From NCBI GenBank assembly GCA_900752425.1, contig CAADVE010000056.1:1-11524 (forward strand): 11,524 bases of DNA, written 5' to 3'. Under the pieces are notes generated by a model that searched no databases, had not been told where the DNA came from, and saw only the letters and a list, made by a program, of their open reading frames with translations. Below, one piece after another: positions 1-5,949 of this stretch (position 1 is the first letter of the stretch; each line of letters starts with the position of its first letter). This stretch comes from an uncultured Collinsella sp. (GTDB lineage: Bacteria; Actinomycetota; Coriobacteriia; Coriobacteriales; Coriobacteriaceae). The translations under genes and the position numbers were made by a program.

Positions 1-614
1 AGCAGGGGAGAGCCAGGCTTGGTGTCCAGGCGCTCGGCTTCTTCCTCGGTTGCTGCCACGGCGCGAATGGGACGGTGGAAGCTCGAAATTTTCAGCCCGC
101 ATTGCTCGCGGATGAAATGGTAGACCGATCCGTACAGGTCCTTCTTTTTCAGCCCCGGAATCAGCTCGAGGGGCATGTAGGTGTACTCGATAACGATGGG
201 CTTCCCATCGGCCTGACGCACGCGCACGACGTGATAGGCAAAGTCATCCTCGGCAATTCCCAGCTGGGCTGCGATGTCCGCTGGTGGATTAACAATCGAG
301 AAATCGTAGACCACCGAGGTCACCTTTTCCCCGCGGTGCTCATACGAAAAGCCCTGGGCACGGTCGTTCTTGCCTTGAAAAAACACCTGGCCGGGAAGCC
401 CCGCCGTGTCCTTGACGTAGGTGCCCGATCCGCGCCGGCTGGTAATAAGGCCTTCCTCGGTGATCTGCTCAATCGCTCGTTTGACGGTGATTTTGGAAAC
501 GCTATAGAGCTCACAGAACTCAACGACGGTGGGCAACTTATCGCCCGGCTTAAGGGCGCCGTCCTCGATGCTTCGACGGATATCTGCAGCTATCGCCTCG
601 TATTTGGGAATCAT
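1..614 (-). CDS. GntR/HutC-family transcriptional regulator (partial, C-terminus off the left edge)
   Basis: Sugar-responsive DNA-binding repressor or activator, probably of the divergent GH1-PTS genes. The 204 visible residues begin MIPKYEAIAADIRRSIEDG. Residues 1-67 form the winged helix-turn-helix typical of GntR: PGDKLPT at 23-29, the recognition region SVSKITVKRAI at 38-48 and the wing RRGSGTYV at 60-67. From about residue 75 the sequence matches a UTRA ligand-binding domain (for example KPIVIEYTYMPLELIPGL). The family usually has about 235-245 residues, so roughly 35 are missing beyond position 1. The ATG at 612-614 is preceded on the minus strand by GGGAGGA, an excellent ribosome binding site. 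UTRA regulators next to PTS genes typically bind phosphorylated sugars, here perhaps a 6-phospho-glucoside. The ligand is inferred; the family call is firm. Confidence 0.9.
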   Translation of the reverse strand, partial: MIPKYEAIAADIRRSIEDGALKPGDKLPTVVEFCELYSVSKITVKRAIEQITEEGLITSRRGSGTYVKDTAGLPGQVFFQGKNDRAQGFSYEHRGEKVTSVVYDFSIVNPPADIAAQLGIAEDDFAYHVVRVRQADGKPIVIEYTYMPLELIPGLKKKDLYGSVYHFIREQCGLKISSFHRPIRAVAATEEEAERLDTKPGSPL

Positions 615-650
615 GCAATCCTCCCTTCATATTTGCGTTGAATATTAAGA

Positions 651-664
651 AAGTATACCTACTT
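651..664. promoter_or_regulatory. Putative GntR operator palindrome
   Basis: AAGTA-TACC-TACTT is a perfect 5-bp inverted repeat with a 4-bp spacer, 36 bp upstream of the regulator's start codon. On the minus strand it contains TATACT (658-653), a good -10 box placed 38 nt from the regulator's ATG. A repressor bound here would block the regulator's own promoter. The site lies about 60 bp upstream of the -35 box of the divergent sugar promoter, so its effect on that promoter would need a second site or looping. Inference from position and symmetry only. Confidence 0.5.
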
Positions 665-723
665 AAAAAGCATCCATATGGCTTTCATGAAAGAAGTTCG
701 ATAAAGAAAAGTTAAAAAGACGC

Positions 724-751
724 TTTACATAGAAAATCAGAGCGCTATAGT
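724..751 (+). promoter_or_regulatory. Putative sigma-70-type promoter of the GH1-PTS genes
   Basis: TTTACA (724-729) and TATAGT (746-751) are separated by 16 bp, the best -35/-10 pair in the 303-bp gap between the regulator and the GH1 gene. Use of it would give a 5' untranslated leader of about 160 nt that includes the inverted repeat at 796-881. The surrounding 615-750 stretch is clearly AT-richer than the genes, as expected of a promoter region. Confidence 0.5.
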
Positions 752-795
752 TATAGACAACAAGCGAGATGCATTGGCGTTTGCTTGTACTGTTT

Positions 796-881
796 GGGGA
801 CGGTTTTGTTTTGGCGGGCTGGATATCGGTATGACCGGTGCGCGCCCGCGCCGGATAACCTGCCAAAGCAAACCCGTCTCC
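796..881. repeat. REP-like imperfect inverted repeat in the leader of the GH1 gene
   Basis: The left arm (796-818, GGGGACGGTTTTGTTTTGGC + GGG) and the right arm (859-881, begins CCTGCCAAAGCAAACC) are reverse complements at 19 of 23 positions. Counting G-U pairs, 22 of 23 can pair in RNA. The 40-nt loop holds a small inner GC hairpin around 836-851. The right arm is also found, with few changes, at 4739-4760 upstream of the ROK kinase gene. GGGACAG-type motifs in such palindromes resemble REP elements mobilised by RAYT transposases, but no such transposase is in the window. Confidence 0.55.
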
Positions 882-917
882 AACCGGAAGCTCTAGAACA
901 CGAAAGCGAGGACTTTG

Positions 918-2318
918 ATGGCACAGTATCAGCTGCCCAACGACTTCTTCTTTGGCGCTGCTATGTCCGGCCCGCAGACTGAGGGTCAGTGGAACCAGGG
1001 CGGCAAGCTCGAGAACCTGTGGGACACCTGGTCCATCCAGGATCTGGGTTCGTTCTACAACCGCGTTGGCTCTTATGCCGGCAATGACTTTATGGCCAAG
1101 TACCAGGAAGACTTTCGCATCTTGAAGGACTTGGGCCTGAATACCTATCGCACTTCCATCCAGTGGAGCCGTCTGCTCGATGCCGACGGCAACCTTAATG
1201 AGGAGGGCGCTGCGTGGTATCACGAGCTGTTCCGCGCTTCTCGCGAGGCCGGCCTGGAGCCGTTTGTCAACCTGTACCACTTTGACATGCCCACCTACCT
1301 CTTTAACCGTGGCGGCTGGGAGAGCCGTGAGGTCGTCGAGGCTTACGCACATTACGCCGACGTCGCCTTCCACGAGTTTGGCCAGGAGATTAAGTACTGG
1401 TTCACCTTTAACGAACCCATCGTCGAGCCCGAACAGCGCTATCAGGAGGGCGTGTGGTTCCCGCAGCTCCACGACTTTAGCCGCGCTCGCACCGTGCAGT
1501 ATCACATCTCGCTGGCGCACGCGCTGGCCGTGGCCAACTACCGTCGCGCCTATGACGAGGGCGCCGTTCGCAGCGATGCCAAGATCGGCATGATCAACTG
1601 CTTTACCCCGGTCTACACCAAGGAGAACCCCAGCGAGGCAGACCTCGAGGCCGTGCGTATGACCAGCGGCATCAACAATCGCTGGTGGCTCGACCTTATT
1701 ACCAAGGGTGAGCTTCCTGCCGACGTGCTCGACAGCCTGGCCGAGGGCGGCGTTAAGCTCCCGTTCCGTGCCGGCGACCAAGAGATTCTCAAGCAGGGTG
1801 TTGTCGACTGGCTCGGCTGCAACTACTACCACCCCACGCGTGTTCAGGCACCGGCGAGCAAGGTCGACCAGTACGGCCTGCCGCATTTTGCCGACGAGTA
1901 CGTATGGCCCGACGCCGTTATGAACGAGAGCCGCGGCTGGGAGATCTACCCGCAGGGCCTCTATGACTTTGGCATGGACTGCGCTAAGAACTACCCCGAT
2001 CTTGAGTGGTTCGTTTCCGAGAACGGCATCGGCATCATGGACGAATACAAGAACCGTGACGCCGAAGGAACCATCCAGGATGACTACCGCGTCGACTTTG
2101 TACGTCAGCACCTGGAGTGGGTGGCCAAGGCCATCGACGAGGGCGCCAAGTGCCGCGGATACCATTATTGGGCCGTCATCGATAACTGGTCTTGGGCCAA
2201 TGCCTTTAAGAATCGTTACGGTTTTGTCGAGGTCGATCTGATGGATGGCTATAAGCGCCGTCTTAAGAAGTCGGCGGCTTGGCTCAAGCAGGTCGCCACG
2301 ACCCACGTGGTTGATTAG
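918..2318 (+). CDS. Glycoside hydrolase family 1, 6-phospho-beta-glucosidase type
   Basis: Cytoplasmic retaining beta-glycosidase that probably hydrolyses the phosphorylated beta-glucoside delivered by the PTS encoded just downstream. It has 466 residues, normal for GH1. The acid/base glutamate is E166 in TFNEP (163-167) and the nucleophile is E368 in SENG (367-370). Near the C-terminus, NWSWANAFKNRYG holds S425 and Y434, which align with the phosphate-binding Ser and Tyr of 6-phospho-beta-galactosidase LacG. Non-phospho GH1 enzymes usually have Glu at the Ser position, so a 6-phospho substrate is supported. The Lys of the LacG triad aligns with N432, with a Lys one residue earlier (K431). 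The start is the ATG at 918, behind GAGGA (908-912). A TTG directly before it (915) is less likely. The exact sugar (cellobiose, gentiobiose, aryl-glucoside) cannot be read from the sequence. Confidence 0.9.
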   Translation: MAQYQLPNDFFFGAAMSGPQTEGQWNQGGKLENLWDTWSIQDLGSFYNRVGSYAGNDFMAKYQEDFRILKDLGLNTYRTSIQWSRLLDADGNLNEEGAAWYHELFRASREAGLEPFVNLYHFDMPTYLFNRGGWESREVVEAYAHYADVAFHEFGQEIKYWFTFNEPIVEPEQRYQEGVWFPQLHDFSRARTVQYHISLAHALAVANYRRAYDEGAVRSDAKIGMINCFTPVYTKENPSEADLEAVRMTSGINNRWWLDLITKGELPADVLDSLAEGGVKLPFRAGDQEILKQGVVDWLGCNYYHPTRVQAPASKVDQYGLPHFADEYVWPDAVMNESRGWEIYPQGLYDFGMDCAKNYPDLEWFVSENGIGIMDEYKNRDAEGTIQDDYRVDFVRQHLEWVAKAIDEGAKCRGYHYWAVIDNWSWANAFKNRYGFVEVDLMDGYKRRLKKSAAWLKQVATTHVVD

Positions 2319-2323
2319 CGACC

Positions 2324-2396
2324 GGGCGAACGCCCAGACCGCGCGCCGCCGCGCGCAACACATGGCACATCTGGTGGCAGAGGGCGACAGACCACC
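2324..2396 (+). other. Cluster of intercistronic hairpins between GH1 and PTS IIC
   Basis: The 120-nt gap holds three hairpins: GGGCG-AA-CGCCC (2324-2335), GCGCGC-CGCC-GCGCGC (2341-2356) and GGTGG...CCACC (2373-2396). None is followed by a T tract, so they look like mRNA-stabilising or processing elements rather than terminators. No promoter is evident before the next gene, which fits one transcript. Confidence 0.4.
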
Positions 2397-2438
2397 GTGC
2401 GCATAGGAAAAGGCCGGATTTGAAAGTTAGGAGCAATC

Positions 2439-3782
2439 ATGGCCAGTGACAACGGAAAGAGCTTCCTCGACAAGTTTGCCGAGGTCTCTGCGAAGGTGGG
2501 AAACCAGGTTCACCTGCGTTCCCTGCGTGACGCCTTCGCGACCATCACGCCGCTCTATATCCTTGCGGGTATCGCGGTTCTTATTAACAACGTCGTGTTC
2601 CCTCTGTTCCCGCTCGATGCGGCGGGCCTTGCCAACCTTCAGACCTGGGGTTCGGCAATTACGCTGGGCACCCTCAACGTCTCTGCCATTATCTTGGCCG
2701 GATTGATTGGCTACAGCCTCGCTAAGAACAAGCGTTTCGATAACCCGCTCGCTTGCGTGGTCGTCGCTATCTCTGCTTTCGTCATCATGATGCCGCAGCA
2801 GATCACCGCCTCGCTTGCCGCCACGAGCCCGCTGCTCACCGACAAGATCACCTCCGCCGAGGTCACGGGCGCCCTTTCGACTGCCAACACCGGCACCAAC
2901 GGTCTGTTCTCGGCCATTATCATCGCTCTGCTCTCCGTCTCGCTCTTCATCAAGATTTCTGGCGTCGAGAAGCTCAAGGTTAAGCTGGGCGAGGGCGTGC
3001 CCCCTGCGGTCTCCAACTCCTTCAACGTCATGATCCCGATGCTGCTCAACCTCGCGATCTTCGCTCTTGCCGCAGCCCTGCTCGCCGTGTGCGCCGGCAC
3101 CGATCTGTGCACCATTATCTCCACGTGCATCTCCAACCCGCTCAAGAGCATCATGAACGCCGGTCCGTGGGCTGTTATCCTCATCTACACCCTTGCTAAC
3201 CTGCTGTTCTGCGTCGGTATTCACCAGTCCACCATCTCTGGCGCTACCGTTGAGCCGATCCTGACCATGCTCATCGTCGACAACATGGCTACCTTTGCCG
3301 CCGGTGGCACCATCCAGCCCGATCACTACATGAACATGCAGATCGTTAACAGCTTCGCCCTCATCGGCGGCTCGGGCTGCACCCTCATGCTCCTGCTCGA
3401 CACGCTCCTGTTCTCCAAAAACAAGGCTTCCGAGACCGTTTCCAAGATGGCTATCCTGCCTGGTCTGTTCAACATCAACGAGCCGGTTATCTACGGTTAC
3501 CCCATCGTGTACAACCTGCCGCTCATGATTCCGTTTGTCCTCCTCCCCGATCTGTTCATCGGCATCACCTATGGCCTTACCTGCGCAGGCATCATCAGCC
3601 CCTGCATCGCCCAGGTGCCCTGGACCATGCCTCCCGTCATCAATGCCCTGCTCGCTACGGGCTTTGACTGGCGCGCCGGCGTGTGGCAGGCTCTCGAGAT
3701 TGTCATTGGCATGGCCGTTTACCTGCCCTTTATGAAGATTTCCGAGAAGGCAATCGCCAAGCAGGAGGCTCTCGCCGAGTAG
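2439..3782 (+). CDS. PTS sugar transporter subunit IIC, lactose/cellobiose family
   Basis: Integral membrane permease that binds the sugar outside the cell and releases it phosphorylated inside. The 447 residues are strongly hydrophobic, with about ten membrane segments (for example around 36-60, 80-100, 105-125, 160-180). The family marks are GIHQS with H262 and the substrate-site motif NINEPVIYGYPIVYN with E348. In the diacetylchitobiose transporter ChbC the matching Glu and His contact the sugar. The start ATG at 2439 has the ribosome binding site TTAGGAG at 2427-2433. IIC, IIB and IIA are separate genes here, as in Chb/Cel operons, rather than fused. Substrate likely a beta-glucoside such as cellobiose; chitobiose or lactose cannot be excluded. 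Confidence 0.93.
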   Translation: MASDNGKSFLDKFAEVSAKVGNQVHLRSLRDAFATITPLYILAGIAVLINNVVFPLFPLDAAGLANLQTWGSAITLGTLNVSAIILAGLIGYSLAKNKRFDNPLACVVVAISAFVIMMPQQITASLAATSPLLTDKITSAEVTGALSTANTGTNGLFSAIIIALLSVSLFIKISGVEKLKVKLGEGVPPAVSNSFNVMIPMLLNLAIFALAAALLAVCAGTDLCTIISTCISNPLKSIMNAGPWAVILIYTLANLLFCVGIHQSTISGATVEPILTMLIVDNMATFAAGGTIQPDHYMNMQIVNSFALIGGSGCTLMLLLDTLLFSKNKASETVSKMAILPGLFNINEPVIYGYPIVYNLPLMIPFVLLPDLFIGITYGLTCAGIISPCIAQVPWTMPPVINALLATGFDWRAGVWQALEIVIGMAVYLPFMKISEKAIAKQEALAE

Positions 3783-3811
3783 AACGCCTAACGTTCGTCC
3801 CTTTCACCTTT

Positions 3812-3842
3812 GCGGGCACCGGTACGCGGTGCCGGTGCCCGC
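3812..3842 (+). other. Strong GC hairpin between PTS IIC and IIB, without a T tract
   Basis: GCGGGCACCGG (3812-3822) pairs perfectly with CCGGTGCCCGC (3832-3842) across a 9-nt loop. The following bases (GGCTCTCTCCC) are not T-rich, so efficient intrinsic termination is unlikely. The hairpin starts 30 nt after the IIC stop and could protect the upstream mRNA or reduce read-through into IIB. A second small hairpin, CTGCGC-GCC-GCGCAG (3913-3927), lies just before the IIB ribosome binding site. Confidence 0.45.
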
Positions 3843-3943
3843 GGCTCTCTCCCTTGTGTAAAGATGCAGAGGGGTGGGCACAATAGCCGCAAGGAATAAA
3901 ACCAGTTGTCGTCTGCGCGCCGCGCAGTTATAAGGAGGAAACC

Positions 3944-4246
3944 ATGAAGAAGATCATGCTCTGCTGCAATGCCGGTATGTCTACGAGCCTGCTGGTCCAG
4001 AAGATGCAGGCCGAGGTTGCAAACCGTGGTCTGGATATCGAGGTCGAGGCTCGTCCCATGAACGAGGCCCACGATCACCTGAACGAGTGCGACATGTTGC
4101 TGCTTGGCCCGCAGATTGGCTATACCAAGGGTGACTTTGAGAAGGAGGCCGCCGGTCGTTTTCCGGTCGAGGTCATCAACATGGTCGACTACGGCCGCAT
4201 GAACGCTGCCGGCATCATCGACCACTGCGTCAGCGTGATGGGCTAG
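3944..4246 (+). CDS. PTS sugar transporter subunit IIB, lactose/cellobiose family
   Basis: Cytoplasmic phosphocarrier of 100 residues, the usual length. It takes phosphate from IIA onto a cysteine and passes it to the sugar in IIC. The active-site loop LCCNAGMSTSLLV (6-18) matches the family motif CSAGMSTSLLV, which makes C8 the phosphorylated cysteine; C7 beside it is not the family position. GPQIGY further on is also typical of the fold. The ribosome binding site AAGGAGG (3932-3938) lies 5 nt before the ATG at 3944. The 161-nt gap from IIC is longer than within most PTS operons and contains the hairpins noted separately. The IIA gene follows almost without a gap. Confidence 0.93.
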   Translation: MKKIMLCCNAGMSTSLLVQKMQAEVANRGLDIEVEARPMNEAHDHLNECDMLLLGPQIGYTKGDFEKEAAGRFPVEVINMVDYGRMNAAGIIDHCVSVMG

Positions 4247-4255
4247 GTGCTCTGC

Positions 4256-4588
4256 ATGGAGGATATGAACGAACTGCAGATGACCTGCTTCGAGATCATC
4301 AGCTACGTCGGTACCGCCAAGAGCATGTACATCAATGCCGTGCAAAAGGCCAAGGAGGGCGATTTTGACGCCGCCGAGGAGCTTATCAAGCAGGGTGACG
4401 AGGCCTATAACGGTGGCCACGATGTTCACATGGGGCTTCTGAAGAAAGAGGCCAACGGCGAGCGTAACGGCGAGGCCCCGTTGATTCTGCTGCATGCCGA
4501 GGACCAGATGGCCGGTACCGAGACCATGCGCGTCATGGCGACGGAGCTCATCGAGGTTCACAAGCAGCTGCAGGCACTTCAGGCCTAG
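4256..4588 (+). CDS. PTS sugar transporter subunit IIA, lactose/cellobiose family
   Basis: All-alpha, trimer-forming phosphocarrier that takes phosphate from HPr and gives it to IIB. With the chosen start it has 110 residues, near the family norm of about 105-115. LILLHAEDQM holds the phosphorylated histidine (H80) and the trimer-core metal-binding aspartate (D83) of the family's MMHGQDHLM motif. The family's second His in that motif is Gln here. Three starts compete: GTG 4247 directly after the IIB stop, ATG 4256 and ATG 4265. The protein similarity (MNELQMTCFEII) begins at 4265, but the GGAGG before it is only 2 nt away. ATG 4256 has AGG at normal spacing, so I prefer it. The gene is translationally linked to IIB. 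Confidence 0.9.
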   Translation: MEDMNELQMTCFEIISYVGTAKSMYINAVQKAKEGDFDAAEELIKQGDEAYNGGHDVHMGLLKKEANGERNGEAPLILLHAEDQMAGTETMRVMATELIEVHKQLQALQA

Positions 4589-4648
4589 TCGGCGTTATCG
4601 CCGCGATGGACCGTGCGGTCCAACAGACAACACAGTCCCTTTGACGGG

Positions 4649-4685
4649 CGCCGGGAGTCTCCGCCTCCCGGCGTCTTTATTTTTG
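4649..4685 (+). terminator. Intrinsic terminator of the PTS operon
   Basis: CGCCGGGAG (4649-4657) pairs with CTCCCGGCG (4665-4673) around a 7-nt loop, and the run TTTATTTTT follows almost at once (4676-4684). It lies 60 nt after the IIA stop codon and separates the PTS genes from the ROK kinase gene. Confidence 0.85.
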
Positions 4686-4738
4686 GGGATGGTCTTGCGC
4701 GGCCTGTTGAGCAGCCATTTGCGTTTCCCCAGATATAA

Positions 4739-4784
4739 CCTGCCAAAACAAACCTGTCCCTTTTTGGTAGGTTTTTGTCTTGGG
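4739..4784. repeat. REP-like element, second copy
   Basis: The segment 4739-4760 (CCTGCCAAAACAAACCTGTC + CC) matches the right arm of the repeat at 859-881 at about 19 of 22 positions, and both copies are preceded by ATAA. A degenerate inverted partner follows at 4765-4784 (GGTAGGTTTTTGTCTTGGGA). The copy lies between the PTS terminator and the ROK gene. Confidence 0.5.
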
Positions 4785-4789
4785 AGCGG

Positions 4790-4795
4790 TACCAT
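4790..4795 (+). promoter_or_regulatory. Putative -10 box of the ROK kinase gene
   Basis: TACCAT lies 35 nt before the ROK start codon. No good -35 is visible at the normal distance. The same kind of hexamer at a similar distance precedes ppaC, the aminotransferase and the STAS gene, which is the main support. Confidence 0.3.
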
Positions 4796-4829
4796 ACAGG
4801 CAATGTTTAAACGAGAAAGGTGGGCTCCT

Positions 4830-5783
4830 ATGGAACCTAAGCAGTACTACATCGGCATTGACGTCGGCGGCACTTCGGTTAAGGAGGGCCTGTTCGACGA
4901 GGACGGCAACCTGCTGGCCAAGGCCAGCGTTCCCACGCCTCCCATCGTTGACGCTGCGGGCTTTGCCGCGGTGACCGAGGCTATCGACCAGGTGGTCGCC
5001 AAGGCACGGATTCCACGCGCCTTTGTGGCGGGCATTGGCCTGGCCGTTCCGTGCCCCATCCCGGCATCGGGCGATGCCAAGGTCAAGGCCAACATTGCCA
5101 TTAACCTGCCCGAGCTGAGGATCGCCATTCAGAAGCACTGCCCCGACGCGGTCGTTAAGTACGAGAACGATGCCAACGCCGCCGCCATGGGCGAGGCTTG
5201 GCTCGGCTCTGCCAAGGGCGTGCAGAACGTGGTGATGGTCACCATCGGTACCGGCGTGGGCGGCGGCGTTATCGTCAACGGCGACGTGGTATCGGGTGTT
5301 GTGGGTGCTGGCGGCGAGATTGGCCACATGTGCCTGAACCCGGCTGAGGAGCGCACCTGCGGCTGCGGCGGCCATGGCCACCTGGAGCAGTATTCCAGCG
5401 CCACCGGCGTGGTGAGCAACTACCTTGCCGAGTGCAAGAAGGCGGGCGTCGAGCCCATCGAGCTCACCGGCCCCTCCGATTCCAAGGACGTGTTCCAGGC
5501 CTGCCGCGAGGGCGACAAGCTCGCGCTGGCCGCGGCCGATACCATGGCCGACTATCTCGGTCGTGCCCTGGCGCTTATTGCCAACGTGGTCGACCCCGAG
5601 ATGTTCCTGATCGGCGGCGGCGCGTCCGCTTCGGCCGATGTCTACCTCGACGCAGTTTGCGAGCACTTCCAGCGCTACGCGCTTTCCGCCTCGCGCGAGA
5701 CGCCCATTAAGGTCGCTTCGCTCGGCAACGACGCCGGCATCATCGGTGCCGCCTACGTAGCCCTGCGCGCTGCCGGCAAATAG
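4830..5783 (+). CDS. ROK-family sugar kinase, probably glucokinase
   Basis: ATP-dependent hexokinase-fold enzyme of 317 residues, normal for ROK kinases. The N-terminal phosphate loop is GIDVGGTSVKEG (9-20). The catalytic aspartate is D114 in YENDANAAAMGE. A second ATP-binding stretch, TIGTGVGGGV, follows. The ROK zinc site is present as H166 (GGEIGHM), C177 and C179 (TCGCGGHGHLE), but the third cysteine of the usual CxCGxxGCxE motif is H184. With the GH1 enzyme upstream it could convert the free glucose released from the glycoside to glucose 6-phosphate; N-acetylglucosamine or fructose remain possible. I chose ATG 4830 (AAAGGTGGG upstream, and the protein starts just before the beta-strand). 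ATG 4803 in the same frame would add nine residues. The gene lies behind the PTS terminator, so it is probably transcribed separately. Confidence 0.88.
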   Translation: MEPKQYYIGIDVGGTSVKEGLFDEDGNLLAKASVPTPPIVDAAGFAAVTEAIDQVVAKARIPRAFVAGIGLAVPCPIPASGDAKVKANIAINLPELRIAIQKHCPDAVVKYENDANAAAMGEAWLGSAKGVQNVVMVTIGTGVGGGVIVNGDVVSGVVGAGGEIGHMCLNPAEERTCGCGGHGHLEQYSSATGVVSNYLAECKKAGVEPIELTGPSDSKDVFQACREGDKLALAAADTMADYLGRALALIANVVDPEMFLIGGGASASADVYLDAVCEHFQRYALSASRETPIKVASLGNDAGIIGAAYVALRAAGK

Positions 5784-5784
5784 C

Positions 5785-5835
5785 TGGTGCAAGGGGGTCA
5801 GGTTACTTTGCACCAACATGGTGCAAAAGGGACAG
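5785..5835. repeat. Palindromic intergenic repeat with TGGTGCAA arms
   Basis: TTTGCACCA (5807-5815), ACA and TGGTGCAAA (5819-5827) form a perfect 9-bp hairpin with a 3-nt loop. A further TGGTGCAA at 5785-5792 can pair with the same TTGCACCA. The flanks carry GGGGTCAGG (left) and AGGGACAG (right), the outward motifs seen in many REP-type elements. It starts directly after the ROK stop codon and may also act as a transcript end, although it has no T tract. Confidence 0.5.
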
Positions 5836-5905
5836 CCTTGGCCCCCATGCCTGCCACAAAATATGCCGTGGCCCTTCCGTCTGCGAAGGCTCGGCATCGG
5901 CGTGC

Positions 5906-5911
5906 TACCAT
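5906..5911 (+). promoter_or_regulatory. Putative extended -10 promoter of ppaC
   Basis: TACCAT with TG at the extended -10 position (TGCTACCAT) lies 39 nt before the ppaC start. No convincing -35 hexamer is visible at 16-18 bp. Confidence 0.35.
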
Positions 5912-5949
5912 AGCTACGTCCAAGTACACATATCAAGTGGAGGATATCC

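Noticed and set aside
663..2363. Long open frame (566 codons) on the minus strand opposite the GH1 gene
   Set aside because: It lies antisense to a gene with clear catalytic motifs. Long antisense frames are expected when third positions are G/C-rich. The translation shows no family motif and it lacks a ribosome binding site.
2427..3326. 299-codon minus-strand open frame opposite PTS IIC
   Set aside because: Highly charged Asp/Gly/Arg-rich translation with no motif, antisense to a clear membrane protein.
3854..3884. Promoter TTGTGT ... CACAAT between IIC and IIB
   Set aside because: The spacer is 19 bp and both hexamers are weak; TTGTG/CACAA is more likely a chance inverted repeat.
4494..4829. 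Upstream extension of the ROK frame into the IIA gene
   Set aside because: It would cross the PTS terminator and the repeat, and the translation before 4830 has no ROK similarity.
5785..5835. CRISPR-like reading of the TGGTGCAA repeats
   Set aside because: Only three short palindromic copies, with no regular spacers of equal length and no cas genes.
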